In this document: one piece after another, positions 11,388 to 22,400 of the stretch | How positions within the stretch are numbered: position 1 is the stretch's first letter | How the letters are laid out: each line of letters opens with the position of its first letter | DNA from: Larix kaempferi | Taxonomy: Eukaryota > Streptophyta > Pinopsida > Pinales > Pinaceae | Direction of reading: 5' to 3' | Assembly: GCA_027924585.1 (NCBI GenBank) | Contig: BSBM01000753.1 | Span: 21,099,501-21,163,500, forward strand | DNA: 64,000 nucleotides | Made by a program: the position numbers and the translations under genes | Notes under the pieces: generated by a model | Databases searched by the model: none | Told to the model about the DNA's origin: nothing | What the model saw: the letters and a program-made list of their open reading frames with translations, nothing else

Positions 11388-11815
11388 TAGCTTGAATAGG
11401 ACATCTTTCACAAGGTGAAAATACCTCTCTCCTCCTCCGATGAAAATTAGGGTTTCTGCAAAAGTTGGAATTTTTGGGATTTGATTGCATGGTTGGATAG
11501 CCCTCCTCAAAATAAAAGTTTTGAGCCTTATATCGAACTTTTTGAGTGGGTAGAACTCCGGGAAAGTCAAACCCTACTTTGACCAAAAGTGTAGAAAACC
11601 AGAAAACCAAAGAACTTGAAAAAATGTGCACCTATGCACCAGAAAACCAAAAAAGAGAAGACTAGAAAACCAGAAATTCTGTTGCAGATCCAGAAGGAGA
11701 AAAGTTGAAGTTACCAGAAGCAGAACACACCAGTTCTCAATTCAATCAAGCTCATCTCCTGGTAAGTGTTATTCTATCTCTTGAGAAACTTCAATCTCTT
11801 TGACCCCTGGATAAG
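11388..11815 (+). other. B 5' leader
   Basis: Untranslated leader between primer site and gag start. It is A-rich, with the phrase CCAGAAAACCA repeated several times near 11600-11670. No gene is seen. Confidence 0.5.
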
Positions 11816-12747
11816 ATGGCTCCAAGCACTAAGCTTGAAGACAAGCTAGAGGGTATAGAATATTTCTGAGCATGGAAATACAAAATTGGTCTCATTCTTG
11901 AAGATAATGATCTTTTCCAATATATCAAGGATGAGGTTGCAGAACCTGAAGAAGATGAAGCCAAATAGAAGTATATGAAGGACCTGATTAGGGAAAAGAG
12001 AATCATTGTTGATTCCATCAAATACCACTTGATTCCCCAAGTGGCATCCAAGAAGACCCCAAAGGAAATGTATGATGCCCTTTCCAAAATGTATGAGGGA
12101 AAGAACATCAATAGGAAGATGAATTTGAGAGCTCAATTGAAGAGCACCAAGATGAATAAAGGAGAATCTATTAAAGATTATTTCTCAAGGGTTTCCCAGT
12201 TCAAGGAACAGCTAGATGCCATTAGAGATACCCTTGATGAATATGAACTAGTCATGACTACTCTAAATGGTCTCACTAGACCTTGGGATTCATTCATCCA
12301 AACTATGTGTGCCAGGAAAGAAAGTATGAATTTTGATGTGGTATGGGGGGATTGCATTCAAGAAGAAGCTAGGGTAGCCAATAGAGAAGCCCTTATCAAG
12401 GAGGATGACCAAGCTTTGGCTACTCACACCAAAAGAAGAAGAAGGAGTCATTTCAACTCCAAGAAGAATGGTCACAAGGAGTCTCAACCTCCTCATAGAT
12501 TTAAAAGGAAAGGGGGAGTAAAATCAGAAAGAGATCTCTCCTTAGTTCAATGTTATAGTTGTCACAAACTAGGACACATTGATAGAAATTGTCCTTCAAA
12601 GAAGAAGAAGAATATTCACAAAATACATCAAGCACATTTGGCAGAAGATGGTAGTGAAGAAGAGGAAGAGGAAAAGCCTCAAAAGAAAAGAACTAAAATA
12701 GAAAAATAAGATGCGGAAGAATATGTTCTATTCTCTACACTCTCTGA
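11816..12747 (+). pseudogene. gag: B gag
   Basis: Copia capsid protein. It starts MAPSTKLEDKLEG at 11816, broken by TGA near 11867 and TAG near 11966. From 11975 it is open: LKSTKMNKGESIKDYFSRV, then LNGLTRPWDSFIQT, the standard UBN2-type copia gag. The zinc knuckle CYSCHKLGHIDRNC is at about 12551-12592, followed by a Lys-rich and Glu-rich tail. A TAA at 12707-12709 is followed in frame by LFSTLSESV, where element C entered. The frame resumes at 31489 with TLGEDTWLID, so gag and pol were one frame. Confidence 0.85.
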
Positions 12748-12752
12748 GTCTG

Positions 12753-13156
12753 TGTTAGGAACCCATGTCAACCCTTCTTTTAACTTTGTTAGTATATTGT
12801 TGTTGGATGCATATGCTTTGTAAGTCGTCCCGTAGTAATTGTTGATCCATATTTTGTATTGGCCCATGGTTTGTATTGACACATGGTATTGACCCATGGT
12901 ATTTGTTGATCCATATTTTGTATTGTCCCGTGGTTTGTATTGACACATGGTATTGACCCATGGTATTGGCACCTAGACTTAGTATATAAGTTTGTGTTGA
13001 AACCAATGAAGGTACCATGAAGTTAATTGTATTGAGCTTGCTCAAAGGAGTTTGCCCCCTCGAAGTGGCCCGTGATCAATATAAAAGTGATTATGAGTTC
13101 TATTATTTCTGATTTCTCGTGTATTTGTATTAATTAATTTTTGCAGGTTCTTCACA
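12753..13156 (+). repeat. C 5' LTR
   Basis: TGTTAGGAACCC...GTTCTTCACA. It contains a tandem duplication of about 64 bases (about 12840-12967) and a TATA box TATATAAG at 12983-12990. Confidence 0.93.
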
Positions 13157-13560
13157 TCCGGTATCAGAGCACTTTCTTGGGCTCGTTGGGTGGAATTTTT
13201 GCCAATTTGTTTTTTTTTTTCGCATCTGTTGCAAGTTCGGATCTGAGAATAACCCCTATCCGATTAACTGTGGGAAGTACTTGGGCATAAGCCCTAAAAC
13301 TCATTGTGAGGAGTACCACTGGAACCCCAAAGTAACTGGCCCATTGAGAGGACCTGCCAATGGAAAGGGCAACGACACCTACCTGATTGACTTGTTCCCA
13401 CCCGTGAGGTAAACCAAGAGCTATCGTTTGTGGTAAAGCAGTTATCAGTTTTACCTGAGCCATGGAGGGAAGGGTACTGTCCCAATAGGAAAGCCGTCAG
13501 ACAACATTGGTGGCCGAGTGAATCCCCTGAACCGATAGGAAGCCGCACATACCTGGGGTC
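13157..13560 (+). other. C primer site and leader, first part
   Basis: TCCGGTATCAGAGC after the LTR is a one-base variant of the Met-tRNA primer site. The following 390 bases are leader with no gene that I can see, up to the GGGTC target duplication of D at 13556-13560. Confidence 0.65.
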
Positions 13561-16500
13561 TGTTAAGTCAGTAAATTTTCCTCCATTTTTGAGTTATTTT
13601 CTCCAATTTTGGTTTGTTTTGAATCTACCTCAGTTAAAATTTTGGTTTTGAGTTTTAATTTTAGTCTTCTTAGAAACTTTATGAGTGATTGAATAAGTTT
13701 GAGCCCAGTCTTTTTCAAATTTTATTTGATTTTGATGACTTTTTATATTGTAAAGGGGGTAAATAAGAGTCATATGTTCAAAGGTAGAATCATTAATGTC
13801 TTTAGAGAATGGTTAAACTTATCTCTTAAACCAAGTAACTGCTAGAACCTCTAACAAATTAGCAAAAAGTTAAAAATTGCTAAATTTTGGCATAGAAGTT
13901 ATTCTTGTAGCGCTATACAAAGTTTTAACAAAGAGCGCGCTACAGGAATATCGCGGTCTGTGTTTTTTCCAATTTTTGAACTGATTTCAATCATGATGAA
14001 GAATGGGGGTGTCTAATCACCTTGTGTGAGTGTTCTAACACGTGTTTGCAGCAGCTTGAGCATGATTTCAGCTGGTTGTTAGTCATGAAGTAAAACAAGC
14101 TCATCATTGCATGGTATGCGGGATTAGTTGCACAGAAACCAGCAAATCCTGGTTAGCTGTCAAATTTCTCTGGTTACACGCATTCTTACAGAGGAGTAGT
14201 GTTCGTGAAGGAGAGCTCACTGCTAAAACGGTGGATTGTGTTGCTGAAGAGAGGAGACAGGTGTGTTTATCGCCAGCAAGAATTAGGGCTTCCAAATTCA
14301 TCCATCAGCAGTTAAAGACATGATATGAGGACACCTATTCTCATAAAAGGAGACCATTAATACCCCAAAAAGAAGCTGTAAGTCACGACAGATACATAGC
14401 TGACAAGTATTCCGATATAAACCCTCATAGCTGGAAAATTTGGGTCTTTTTCGCTGCACAATTATCTGAAAAAATTGCTGGCTGGAAATGATAAAATAAA
14501 TCATAAAATTAGCATTTCACAACAAAAATAACTATTTGAAGCTAGTATGAGCAATATGCACGAACAGAGCAGCGGAATAGTTTCAAATGTAAAGTATTCA
14601 GTCTGGGAAATGCAAATGACAGTTTGAATGAAGAATTTTATCATTTGTTCTCTTATACATTCAAAATTCTGGAAAGAACATTGAGAGGAATCGCAGTTTT
14701 TCTATTATGCTCATTCTTACACAATAGGTGTGCTCGGTTTATGAAAATGGTTTAGACATTGTTGATAATTATCAGAATTTCATGAAGTCACCTGCTTGGA
14801 GAACATATTCACTTAGTTGCCGAGTTGAGACAAGAGAATATTGAATTTGAAAGGCTGTTCAAGGGTCTGTAGAAGATTTCAAAAGAGCCCAAAGCATAGG
14901 AAATCAGTTTACAAAACAATTCTTGAAACCTAAGACAGATTGTGCCTGTGTACTGAAAAGAAGATTATGGGAAAAAGTGGTAAAAGTGGTAAGGTCAACA
15001 GGGCTGAACCCACAGACTTAACTTGGATTCAGAAGCTTCCTGACTGTGCAGAACTTTTTCAGCAGGCAGGTTGGTTAAACTTTTTCAAAAAGATTGATGG
15101 CTTCGATACAAAGGTCACCTGCAAGTTTGCTAAAGCATTTAAGAATGACATTATTATGATGGATGCTCTGAATTTCAAGTTATCTGTGGAATTAATAGCA
15201 GAAGCTACTGAGATTAGTAATGAGGGTGAGCACTGGTTTAAGAAGTCACCTTTCGAGTTTGATCCCCAAAGGTACTTATTGCCTAATGTGATTCCTGACT
15301 GGAACAAGGGTATTATCATTCATAATTTCAAGAAAGAATGGATTGAGCCCATAAGGATACTTCAGAGTTATGTGACTTGTGAAGGAAGATATTCATTAGT
15401 GTTCAAATATCATCTCAGGTTCCTTCAACACATGGCAGGTGTTTCTAAAATGAATTTGCCCTTCTTCTTCTTTAAAAGTCTGCATAAAATGTCAAGCAAA
15501 ATAAAACAACATGATGATCACACTTCTCAATCACTTTTTCACCATGGTCTCATTAAACTGATCATCAGTACAGTGTTGCAGCATGAGGGAAGGACTTGGG
15601 ACTTCTTTTTGTTCTGGTCAGGTGTTCATCCTAAAGGAGAAGATCAACAACCAAAAAGACAGACTGGCAAGGGAAAGGTAATGATGCAAAAGTTAGGCCA
15701 TTCAGTCAAACCTGCAAGCAAGCATGACATTAAAGCTAAGAAGGTGACTAAACAGGTAGCAGAAAAGAGACAAGATGACAATCAGCTCCAAGAAATTCCA
15801 GATCACACTAAAAACAGGTTCACATTATTTGAAGACAAAAAGGAATTGCTTGAAAAGAAATCATCACTTGTAGTAGATCCTCAAGATGAAAGTCAAGTTG
15901 ATATTAAAATATTTCCTGTAGCTCAAGAAGAAATGCCTATTCGGCCAAGAAGCCCCATTACAATCCTTTCAGATGATGAAGGATACATGTTAGAGGAGGA
16001 ACAGCCTGTTTCTAAGATTAAGATCAAAACTGAATTTAAAGAAGCTCAAGTTTTAGATGGCACAACTATGAAACCTAACAAGAAAATAAATAAGTTGGAA
16101 GTGGTGGAATTATCTTCTGTTAGGTACAAAGGCAGAAAACTGAAAATGATGGGGGAGGCAGCTACTTTCTGGAGACCTAAAACTAGGTCGAAAAACAAGC
16201 TAAGGTTAAATATGAAAAAGCTGTTAAATCCTAAGTTGAAGACTGATAAGGTGACTATCTCTGATGAAGAATCCATGGGGGATGATAAATCAAAGTTAGA
16301 TATACTGCAGCCAGGTAAAAAAGAGGAAATTAAGTCAGTAAAAGTAGAAGGTGAAGAAAGCTCCAAGTCCATCATTGAAGACATTTTTGGGAAATTGTTG
16401 ACAGAAGAGATTAAGTCAGTACAGGTAACAGATGATCTAAACCCCATCATTGAAGATACTACTGAGAGACTAGTGACAGAAGAAACAATATTTAAGAAGT

Positions 16501-17573
16501 TTGACATGTTTTGGAAACCTAATGAAGAGCAAGATGCTGCAATAGAGAAATTGGTTAATTCTGACAAGGAGAATTTAAAGAAGAGTGTCAAACAGTATAA
16601 GCATCAAATGAATTACAAGCAGGAAGTTAATGATGGTTTAATGATGGCAAATAGAAGATTAAGAGAGGATCTTCAGGATGTTCATGACAATTTTCAGGAG
16701 TTAGTGGTTGATGCAAAGGAAGCACTCAGAAGGAAAAGGGCTGCTGACAGGCAATGTTCAGAACTGGAAAAGACAGTTGAAACTTTGCAGCATGAAAATG
16801 AACACCTTCAGAAAAAGATAGCTGAGCTGGAGAAAAAGCATAAAAGAATGAAGAAAGGATCCTCAAATCCATATGGTATATCTTTGCTTGTAGAGGCATC
16901 GAAAGAGATATGAGGCAGTTAGTAGTTAAGGGTCATTTAAGACATTTTGTTAAAGAATTTGCTATTTTTAGCAAACTTGTAATTTTGTAAAAATGTAAAT
17001 TTTACTTTACCTATTCTAGTCATTCGATGGAGAGTTAGTAGGAGAAACCCTAACTGTTTTTTTTGAGAAAAAAAAACTATTTAGAGAGGAAGGAAAAACA
17101 TTGTAAGGGTTCTGATTTTGGAGAGCATTAGGAGGTATGCTAAGCTGCTTATACTTCCAGACTTGTTCAGTGATAGGTACTGTAAACTCTCATATACATT
17201 TTTTGATGAAACTATGAATATATGACTCATTACCCTATATTTGATCTGTGTTGTCTTCATTTTGAACTTATTGAGTTTCATGAATGATAAATTCATTTCT
17301 GGTTTATGTGTAATTTTCCAGTGATGCTTATCCTTTATGTGTGAATGTCATTTCAGTCTTTTGTCGGGATATTGTGATATATATACATCTTTATTGATTT
17401 ATGTGTATGATTTAGTTATTTGCTTATCTATTGAATGTATTCCCTTCATGCTTTTGAAGTCAATGACCAAAAACATATGAAATAAAACCCTAAACCCTAG
17501 TTTGAATTGATTTTCACTTTGAGATTGTGTTGGCTTGTTACCTTAGCCTTAGTAACAATTTCTGACACAAACA
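13561..17573 (+). repeat. D 5' LTR
   Basis: TGTTAAGTCAG...CACAAACA. A TATA-like TATAAA is at 14416-14421. An open frame of 657 codons lies at 14940-16913. The remaining 650 bases are AT-rich and end with two AAACCCTA motifs near 17490. 4 kb is long for a plant LTR. Confidence 0.92.
14940..16913 (+). CDS. LTR-encoded protein of D (657 codons), function unknown
   Basis: The frame is fully open and lies wholly inside the 5' LTR, so each LTR carries a copy. ATG 14940, or in-frame ATG 14967, starts it. Residues about 27-230 look like a folded domain: LTWIQKLPDCAELF, AGWLNFFKKIDGFD, a GEHWFKKSPFEF turn, a TCEGRYSLVFKYHLRFLQHM helix and SLFHHGLIKLI. Residues 230-535 are a Lys/Glu-rich linker with SUMO-interaction-like strings ITILSDDE (residue 340) and TISDEES (residue 439). 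Residues about 538-640 form a heptad-like coiled coil. No membrane segment or zinc finger. I do not know its function. It could be an accessory protein of the element or a captured plant gene. A TATA-like box lies 520 bases upstream. Confidence 0.75.
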   Translation: MCLCTEKKIMGKSGKSGKVNRAEPTDLTWIQKLPDCAELFQQAGWLNFFKKIDGFDTKVTCKFAKAFKNDIIMMDALNFKLSVELIAEATEISNEGEHWFKKSPFEFDPQRYLLPNVIPDWNKGIIIHNFKKEWIEPIRILQSYVTCEGRYSLVFKYHLRFLQHMAGVSKMNLPFFFFKSLHKMSSKIKQHDDHTSQSLFHHGLIKLIISTVLQHEGRTWDFFLFWSGVHPKGEDQQPKRQTGKGKVMMQKLGHSVKPASKHDIKAKKVTKQVAEKRQDDNQLQEIPDHTKNRFTLFEDKKELLEKKSSLVVDPQDESQVDIKIFPVAQEEMPIRPRSPITILSDDEGYMLEEEQPVSKIKIKTEFKEAQVLDGTTMKPNKKINKLEVVELSSVRYKGRKLKMMGEAATFWRPKTRSKNKLRLNMKKLLNPKLKTDKVTISDEESMGDDKSKLDILQPGKKEEIKSVKVEGEESSKSIIEDIFGKLLTEEIKSVQVTDDLNPIIEDTTERLVTEETIFKKFDMFWKPNEEQDAAIEKLVNSDKENLKKSVKQYKHQMNYKQEVNDGLMMANRRLREDLQDVHDNFQELVVDAKEALRRKRAADRQCSELEKTVETLQHENEHLQKKIAELEKKHKRMKKGSSNPYGISLLVEASKEI

Positions 17574-17577
17574 TCTT

Positions 17578-17595
17578 TGGCGCCGTTGCCGGGGA
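17578..17595 (+). promoter_or_regulatory. D primer binding site (Asp-tRNA)
   Basis: TGGCGCCGTTGCCGGGGA, four bases after the LTR, is complementary to the 3' end of plant Asp-tRNA, as in Athila/Tat elements. Confidence 0.85.
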
Positions 17596-17657
17596 CGAAG
17601 CTGAAGCATATCTTCCCTGGGATACTCATCATTTTCTGGTTTAAGAGGTGGACTTGA

Positions 17658-19500
17658 ACCAGCATTTTTGAAGGCTATTTTCACCAGAAAGTTGTCACAG
17701 TGGATTCTAACAGAATTGGAACAAGGAGCAGACCTACATCTTCATTACTGCTGGGTGTGACAGACCCTGAAAAGATCATAAAAACAGCAAGAAAGCTCAG
17801 CAGGTCTCAATCTTTACCAGCCTCTTGTGACTCTCACCAGTTGGGTGAACCATTAGACCCAGCTGAAACTTCACCTTGTGTAAAACCTAGCATCCCTGAT
17901 AGCACTTTCCAGGTTTTCACTAATCCTCGAAGATTTTTGAAAGCTAAAGCCTCTTCTCCTGATAAAATACCCATTTTTCAGTTGAAAGTAGGAAGGAATC
18001 CTTTTCAAAAAGGTTCTAGTCAAATTTCTTCTTCTTCAAAACCTCAGTCTAAACCTCAGTCCACAATGGCAGCCCAAAATCCACCTATGGATATGATGGA
18101 CAGAATGGTAGCAGCTAGGTATGCACCATTAGTCTTACCTCGGCCTTTACATGCATTGCCTACACATGATTACCAAAAGTATATGCTTCGATTCAATGGA
18201 CAAGGTGAAACAACGACAGAGGAACATTGGGAAGCTTTTGAGAGTTATGCAGATAATCAGAACATTGAAATTAAAGATGTATGGATGAGGGTATTTGTAC
18301 AAAGTCTTGATGGAGATGTGAGAAAATGGTTCAGAGGACTGCCTGCTAATTCTATCTTTTTCTGAGACAGTGGGGAGACACCAAGGACCACACCTACTAT
18401 ATAACTGAGTTTGGAGCTTTGAGAAGAAAGAAGGATGAGACTATTTCTGACTTTTCCAAAAGATTTAACAAGATGTATACTAGGATTCCTGCAGAAATCA
18501 AACCCACTGAAACATCAGCCAAATTGACCTATGCAAATGCTTTTGATCATGAATTCTCTTTATTACTTAGAGAGAGAAGACCTATCACCTTGATGAACAT
18601 GCAAGAGGCAGCATTAGAAGTAGAGTCAAATTTGCTGGCTTCTAATAGGCTCAAGAAAGAAACACCTGAGCAGCAGTATGAAAGAAAGGGAAAAAAGGAA
18701 GTTGTGTCTACAAGTACTGCACCTCAGTCTGCTGAAGCTAAGATAGATGAAATGGCTAAGCTTGTAAAGATTCTCACTGCCAAGCTAAATAAACTAGAAC
18801 TTGAAAAGAATTCTGCTAAACCTGCCCCAGAAGCTGATCGAAATCCAAATAACCAAAATCAGTTCAGGAGGCAATTTGCTCCTAGATTCATACCAAGAGA
18901 GCGTAGAAATAATGATATTCAGCGAGAAAGAAGGGAGAATGAGGATCAAAAAGTACCCCCACCTTTTCAAAATAATTTGGTGGATGAAGAAGAAATTGAT
19001 CAACAGTTACTGTTTGAAGAAACTGAGACAGATCAGGATGTGAATCATTTTGGAGATGGCTTATCTGGAAGTTTTGTAACAGAAGAAGATTTTCTAAATG
19101 CTGAATATTATGATGCAGACTTGTATGAAGTTGAAGATGATTTGGCATTTGAAAAAACTGCTGTAAATGCTGTTGCTAATCAGAATGGAATTAAGAAGAC
19201 TCTAAATCTCATATCTGGCCCGAAACAAGTAGTCCAAGCTCCTAAGAAGAAAGCTGCTGTTCCTGCTCCAGTTATTCCTGATAAATCAGTTGCTGATCCT
19301 GTAGCAGAAAAGAAACAATCTGCAGAAAAGTCCAAAAAGAATATAGAAATTGAAGAGGTAAACAAGTCAGGTCAAAATTTTAGTTTGGAAAATGAGTTAG
19401 GAAAACTTAAAATTCCTGTACCATTTTCTGAGCTTATAAAAAATCCATCATACAAGAATACAGTTTTGAAAGTGATGAATATGCCCAATAATCAGCAAGT
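17658..19500 (+). pseudogene. gag: D gag
   Basis: Open from 17658; the first ATG is 18066 (MAAQNPPMDMMDRM). The upstream 130 codons are open with no ATG and may be leader. Capsid helices: MLRFNGQGETTTEEHWEAF, VFVQSLDGDVRKWFRGLPAN. A small indel at 18350-18362 shifts the frame, which resumes FLRQWGDTKDHTYYITEFGAL and continues RKKDETISDFSKRFNKMY to the Arg/Asn-rich and acidic linker up to 19500. No zinc knuckle is seen, which is not unusual in this branch. Only one frameshift breaks the protein. Confidence 0.8.
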
Positions 19501-20148
19501 TTCAGATACAGTGAATCTGCAGGAAGAAAACCCTAGAATTTTTATTGGATCAGCTTTGGCTGAAAAGACTGAAAACGAAGATGGTGCTTCTCCTCCTTTC
19601 TATATAAGTTTGACTGTGCATGAGCAGATGATTCATAATTGTCTGCTGGATTCAGGAGCACCCCATAATTTGCTGCCAAAAGCTGTGATGGAATACCTAG
19701 GCCTTAATGTCACAAAACCTTACCATGATCTATATGCCTTTGATTCTCGAGCTGTAAAGTGTCTAGGAGTGATAAAAGACATGGTTGTCAACCTTACTCA
19801 GTTGCCAATGAAAAGTGTAATAATGGATGTTGTAGTAGCTGATATCACACCAAAATTTGGCTTGCTTCTGTCTAGGTCATGGGCTAAGAAGGTTGGGGGA
19901 ACATTGCAGATGGACCTCTCTTATGCTACCATTCCTATTTTTGGTGGAGAAAATAGGAGACTTTACAGAGAGTTACAGCTTGCTTACATAGTCACAGATG
20001 ATAAAAATCCTACAAATCACCCAATGTATTCTGTGGATAAAGACCTTGGTTCATGCATACTACAGTTTAGTGAAGAAGAGAATTCTGATGGTCTGTTACA
20101 AGTACAAAAAGAACAGCTTGTAAAACACAGCAAAGAAGAGCAGGATGC
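19501..20148 (+). CDS. D aspartic protease
   Basis: Same frame as the gag C-terminal part. The active site CLLDSGAPHNLLP has its Asp codon at 19649. Flanking strands PPFYISLTVHEQM and VKSVIMDVVVADI, then FGLLLSRSWAKKVGG, match retropepsin flaps. No stop in the domain. It leads without a break into the archaeal-type RNase H. Confidence 0.8.
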
Positions 20149-20666
20149 ATTGTGGCAGTTGTATTTTGATGGGTCTTCATGCAAAGAAGGTGCTGGAGCG
20201 GGAATTTTATTTGATTTCTCCTGGGGGTGAAATAGTAAAACTCATGTATAAATTGGAATTTGCTACCACCAACAATACTGCTGAGTATGAAGCCCTACTA
20301 CTGGGACTGAAGGCTGCTAAAGATTTGGGAATTCAGCAGATTTATGCATTTGGCGACTCCGAACTAGTTGTTCAACAAGTGAAGAACAAATATCAAGTAA
20401 AGCAGGGTTTGCTGAAAATATATCGAAATGAGGTATGGGATATGCTTGAGAACTATTTTATAGCATTTAATATCACCCATATTCCCAGAAATCATAATGA
20501 AACCGCAGATTCTTTAGCCCTGGCTGCCACACATTTCAGAATTCCAAAAACTACTCAATTAAGGTATCCGATAGAAGTGAGATATAGACCATGTGTCCCA
20601 GATAATGTGAAACATTGGAGAGTTTTTGAAGATGACATTGAAATAAAAAATTTCTTGATCTTGTAG
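20149..20666 (+). pseudogene. D archaeal-type RNase H, located before RT
   Basis: RNase H type I fold that cuts RNA in RNA:DNA hybrids. Motifs: LYFDGSS (Asp, codon 20168), NTAEYEALLLGLKAA (Glu), YAFGDSELVVQQV (Asp, codon 20355) and NETADSLALAA (Asp, codon 20508). All four catalytic positions are present. A one-base shift at about 20205-20215 changes frame after GAGAGILF, and another near 20655 ends the frame at FLIL. In the Tat elements I know best the extra RNase H sits after the RT-linked one. Here it precedes RT. Without the two indels it would be complete. Confidence 0.85.
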
Positions 20667-22400
20667 ATGAATTTTCAAATAATCAAATTGATCAAGAAGG
20701 AGATGAAAGGGATGAACAGTTAGATAAATTTGCTGCAGAAGAGATAGCAGGGCATAAGATTATTGAATTAAAGAGCAATTTCATTCCAAAAGGTCTAGTA
20801 CCTTTAGAAAGAATATTCACTAAAGATGATACACCTTCTAGACCAGTAATTCAATCGTCAGAAGACAATGTAGAGGACTACAATATTGGTTCAGCAGAAC
20901 ATCCCAGAATGGTAAAACTCTCTAAAAACCTAACAGCGGAGCAAAGAAGTAGATATATTAAGCTGTTGAAAAAATATATAGATGCATTTGCTTGGTCTTA
21001 CAAGGAACTAAAAACTTATGATACAACAGTTATTCAGCACAAGGTTCCTTTGAAGCCTAATGTCAAACCTTTCAGGCAGAAATTAAAAAGATTCAATCCA
21101 GTCTTGTTTCCTGTAATCGAAAAAGAATTAAAAAAGTTGTTGGATGCAAAGATAATAGTGCCTCTTAGGTATTCTTCTTGGGTGGCTAATTTGGTTCCTG
21201 TTAGAAAGAAGAATGGGGAGATTCGATTATGTGTTGACTTCAGAAATTTGAATCGATCATCATTAAAAGACAACTATCCTCTCCTAAAGATTGAACAGGT
21301 TTTGCAGCAGGTAGTTGGAGCTCAAAGGATTTCTATGCTAGATGGTTTCTCAGGGTACAATCAGATTGCCATGCATCCTGATGACAAAGAAAAGACAGCT
21401 TTTACAACCCCCTGGGGGACATTTATGTATGACAAGATGCCTTTTGGTTTGATGAATGCTGGAGCAACCTTTCAGAGAGCCATGGACATTGCATTCGTGG
21501 GTGAAAAAGATAAGTTTGTAGTTATCTATATGGATGATATCACTGTCTTCTCAAAGTCTGATGATGAACACTTGAAGCATTTAGAACAAACTTTCATAAA
21601 ATGCAGAAAATTTGGTTTATCCTTGAACCCTAAAAAATCACATTTTGCTGTGCAAGAGGGTAAGTTACTTGGCCACTTGGTATCAGCTGATGGTATCAGA
21701 ATTGACCCTGAGAGAGTCAAAGCAATACTGAAGATTAGCTTGCCCAGGAGTAAAAAGGATGTGCAATCGTTTATTGGTAAGATAAATTTTTTGCGATGGT
21801 TTATTCCTAATTTTGCTGAAACCATTAAGCAAATTACAGCCATGTTAAAAAAGGACCAAGAAGTCAGGTGGACTGTTGAAGCAAAAGCAGCTTTTGAGAA
21901 AATCAAGGTGGCTCTGACTGAAGCACCTGTTCTGGTAAGCCCTAATTTTGCCAAAGAATTTCTTACATTTTCTTTTTCTTCAGAGGACACCATTGTTGTT
22001 GTCCTACTTCAGAAGAATGAGGAAGGATTGGAACAACCAATTGCCTTTTTCAGCAAAACACTTAGGGATTCAGAGCTAAAATACAGTATCTTGGAGAAAC
22101 AAGCCTATGCTCTGGTGAAGGCTTTAAAAATTTTCAGAATTTATATTTTACATTCCAAGGTTGTTTCCTTTGTTCCAAATGCTGTAGTGAAGGATGTCTT
22201 GACACAGCCTGATAGTGAAGGAAAGAGGGGAAAGTGGATTGCAAAAATTATGGAATATGAAGTGGAAATCAGACCTACTAAGCTGGTCAAAGGACAAGGA
22301 TTGGCCAAACTGCTGGCTGACTCAAATTGTCAAGCATTAGGATTACATATTATGACAGAAGAATCAGCACCTGAAGAAAAGCAAGTATTCCTGGAAAAAG
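20667..22400 (+). CDS. pol: D reverse transcriptase with degenerate linked RNase H
   Basis: RT opens after a linker. KPFRQKLKRFNP, LVPVRKKNGEIRLCVDFRNLN, MLDGFSGYNQIAM, then FGLMNAGATFQRAMD and the catalytic YMDD at 21527-21538 (residue 207 of the 20909-23221 frame). The thumb reads KINFLRWFIPNFAETIK. The linked RNase H follows: LTFSFSSEDTIVVVLLQKNE, FFSKTLRDSELKYSILEKQA, then SFVPNAVVKDVL where gypsy RNase H normally has a T-D-x pair, so one catalytic Asp is missing. The frame is open throughout 20909-23221. RT looks intact and the linked RNase H probably inactive. Confidence 0.88.

Noticed and set aside
14111-14323. 70-codon frame conserved in both D LTRs (second at 24383)
   Set aside because: LTR copies are near-identical by descent, so conservation is no evidence. 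Short and without motif.
17480-17500. Telomere-like AAACCCTAAACCCTA in the D LTRs
   Set aside because: Only two units, a common plant promoter or chance motif. Not evidence of a telomere.
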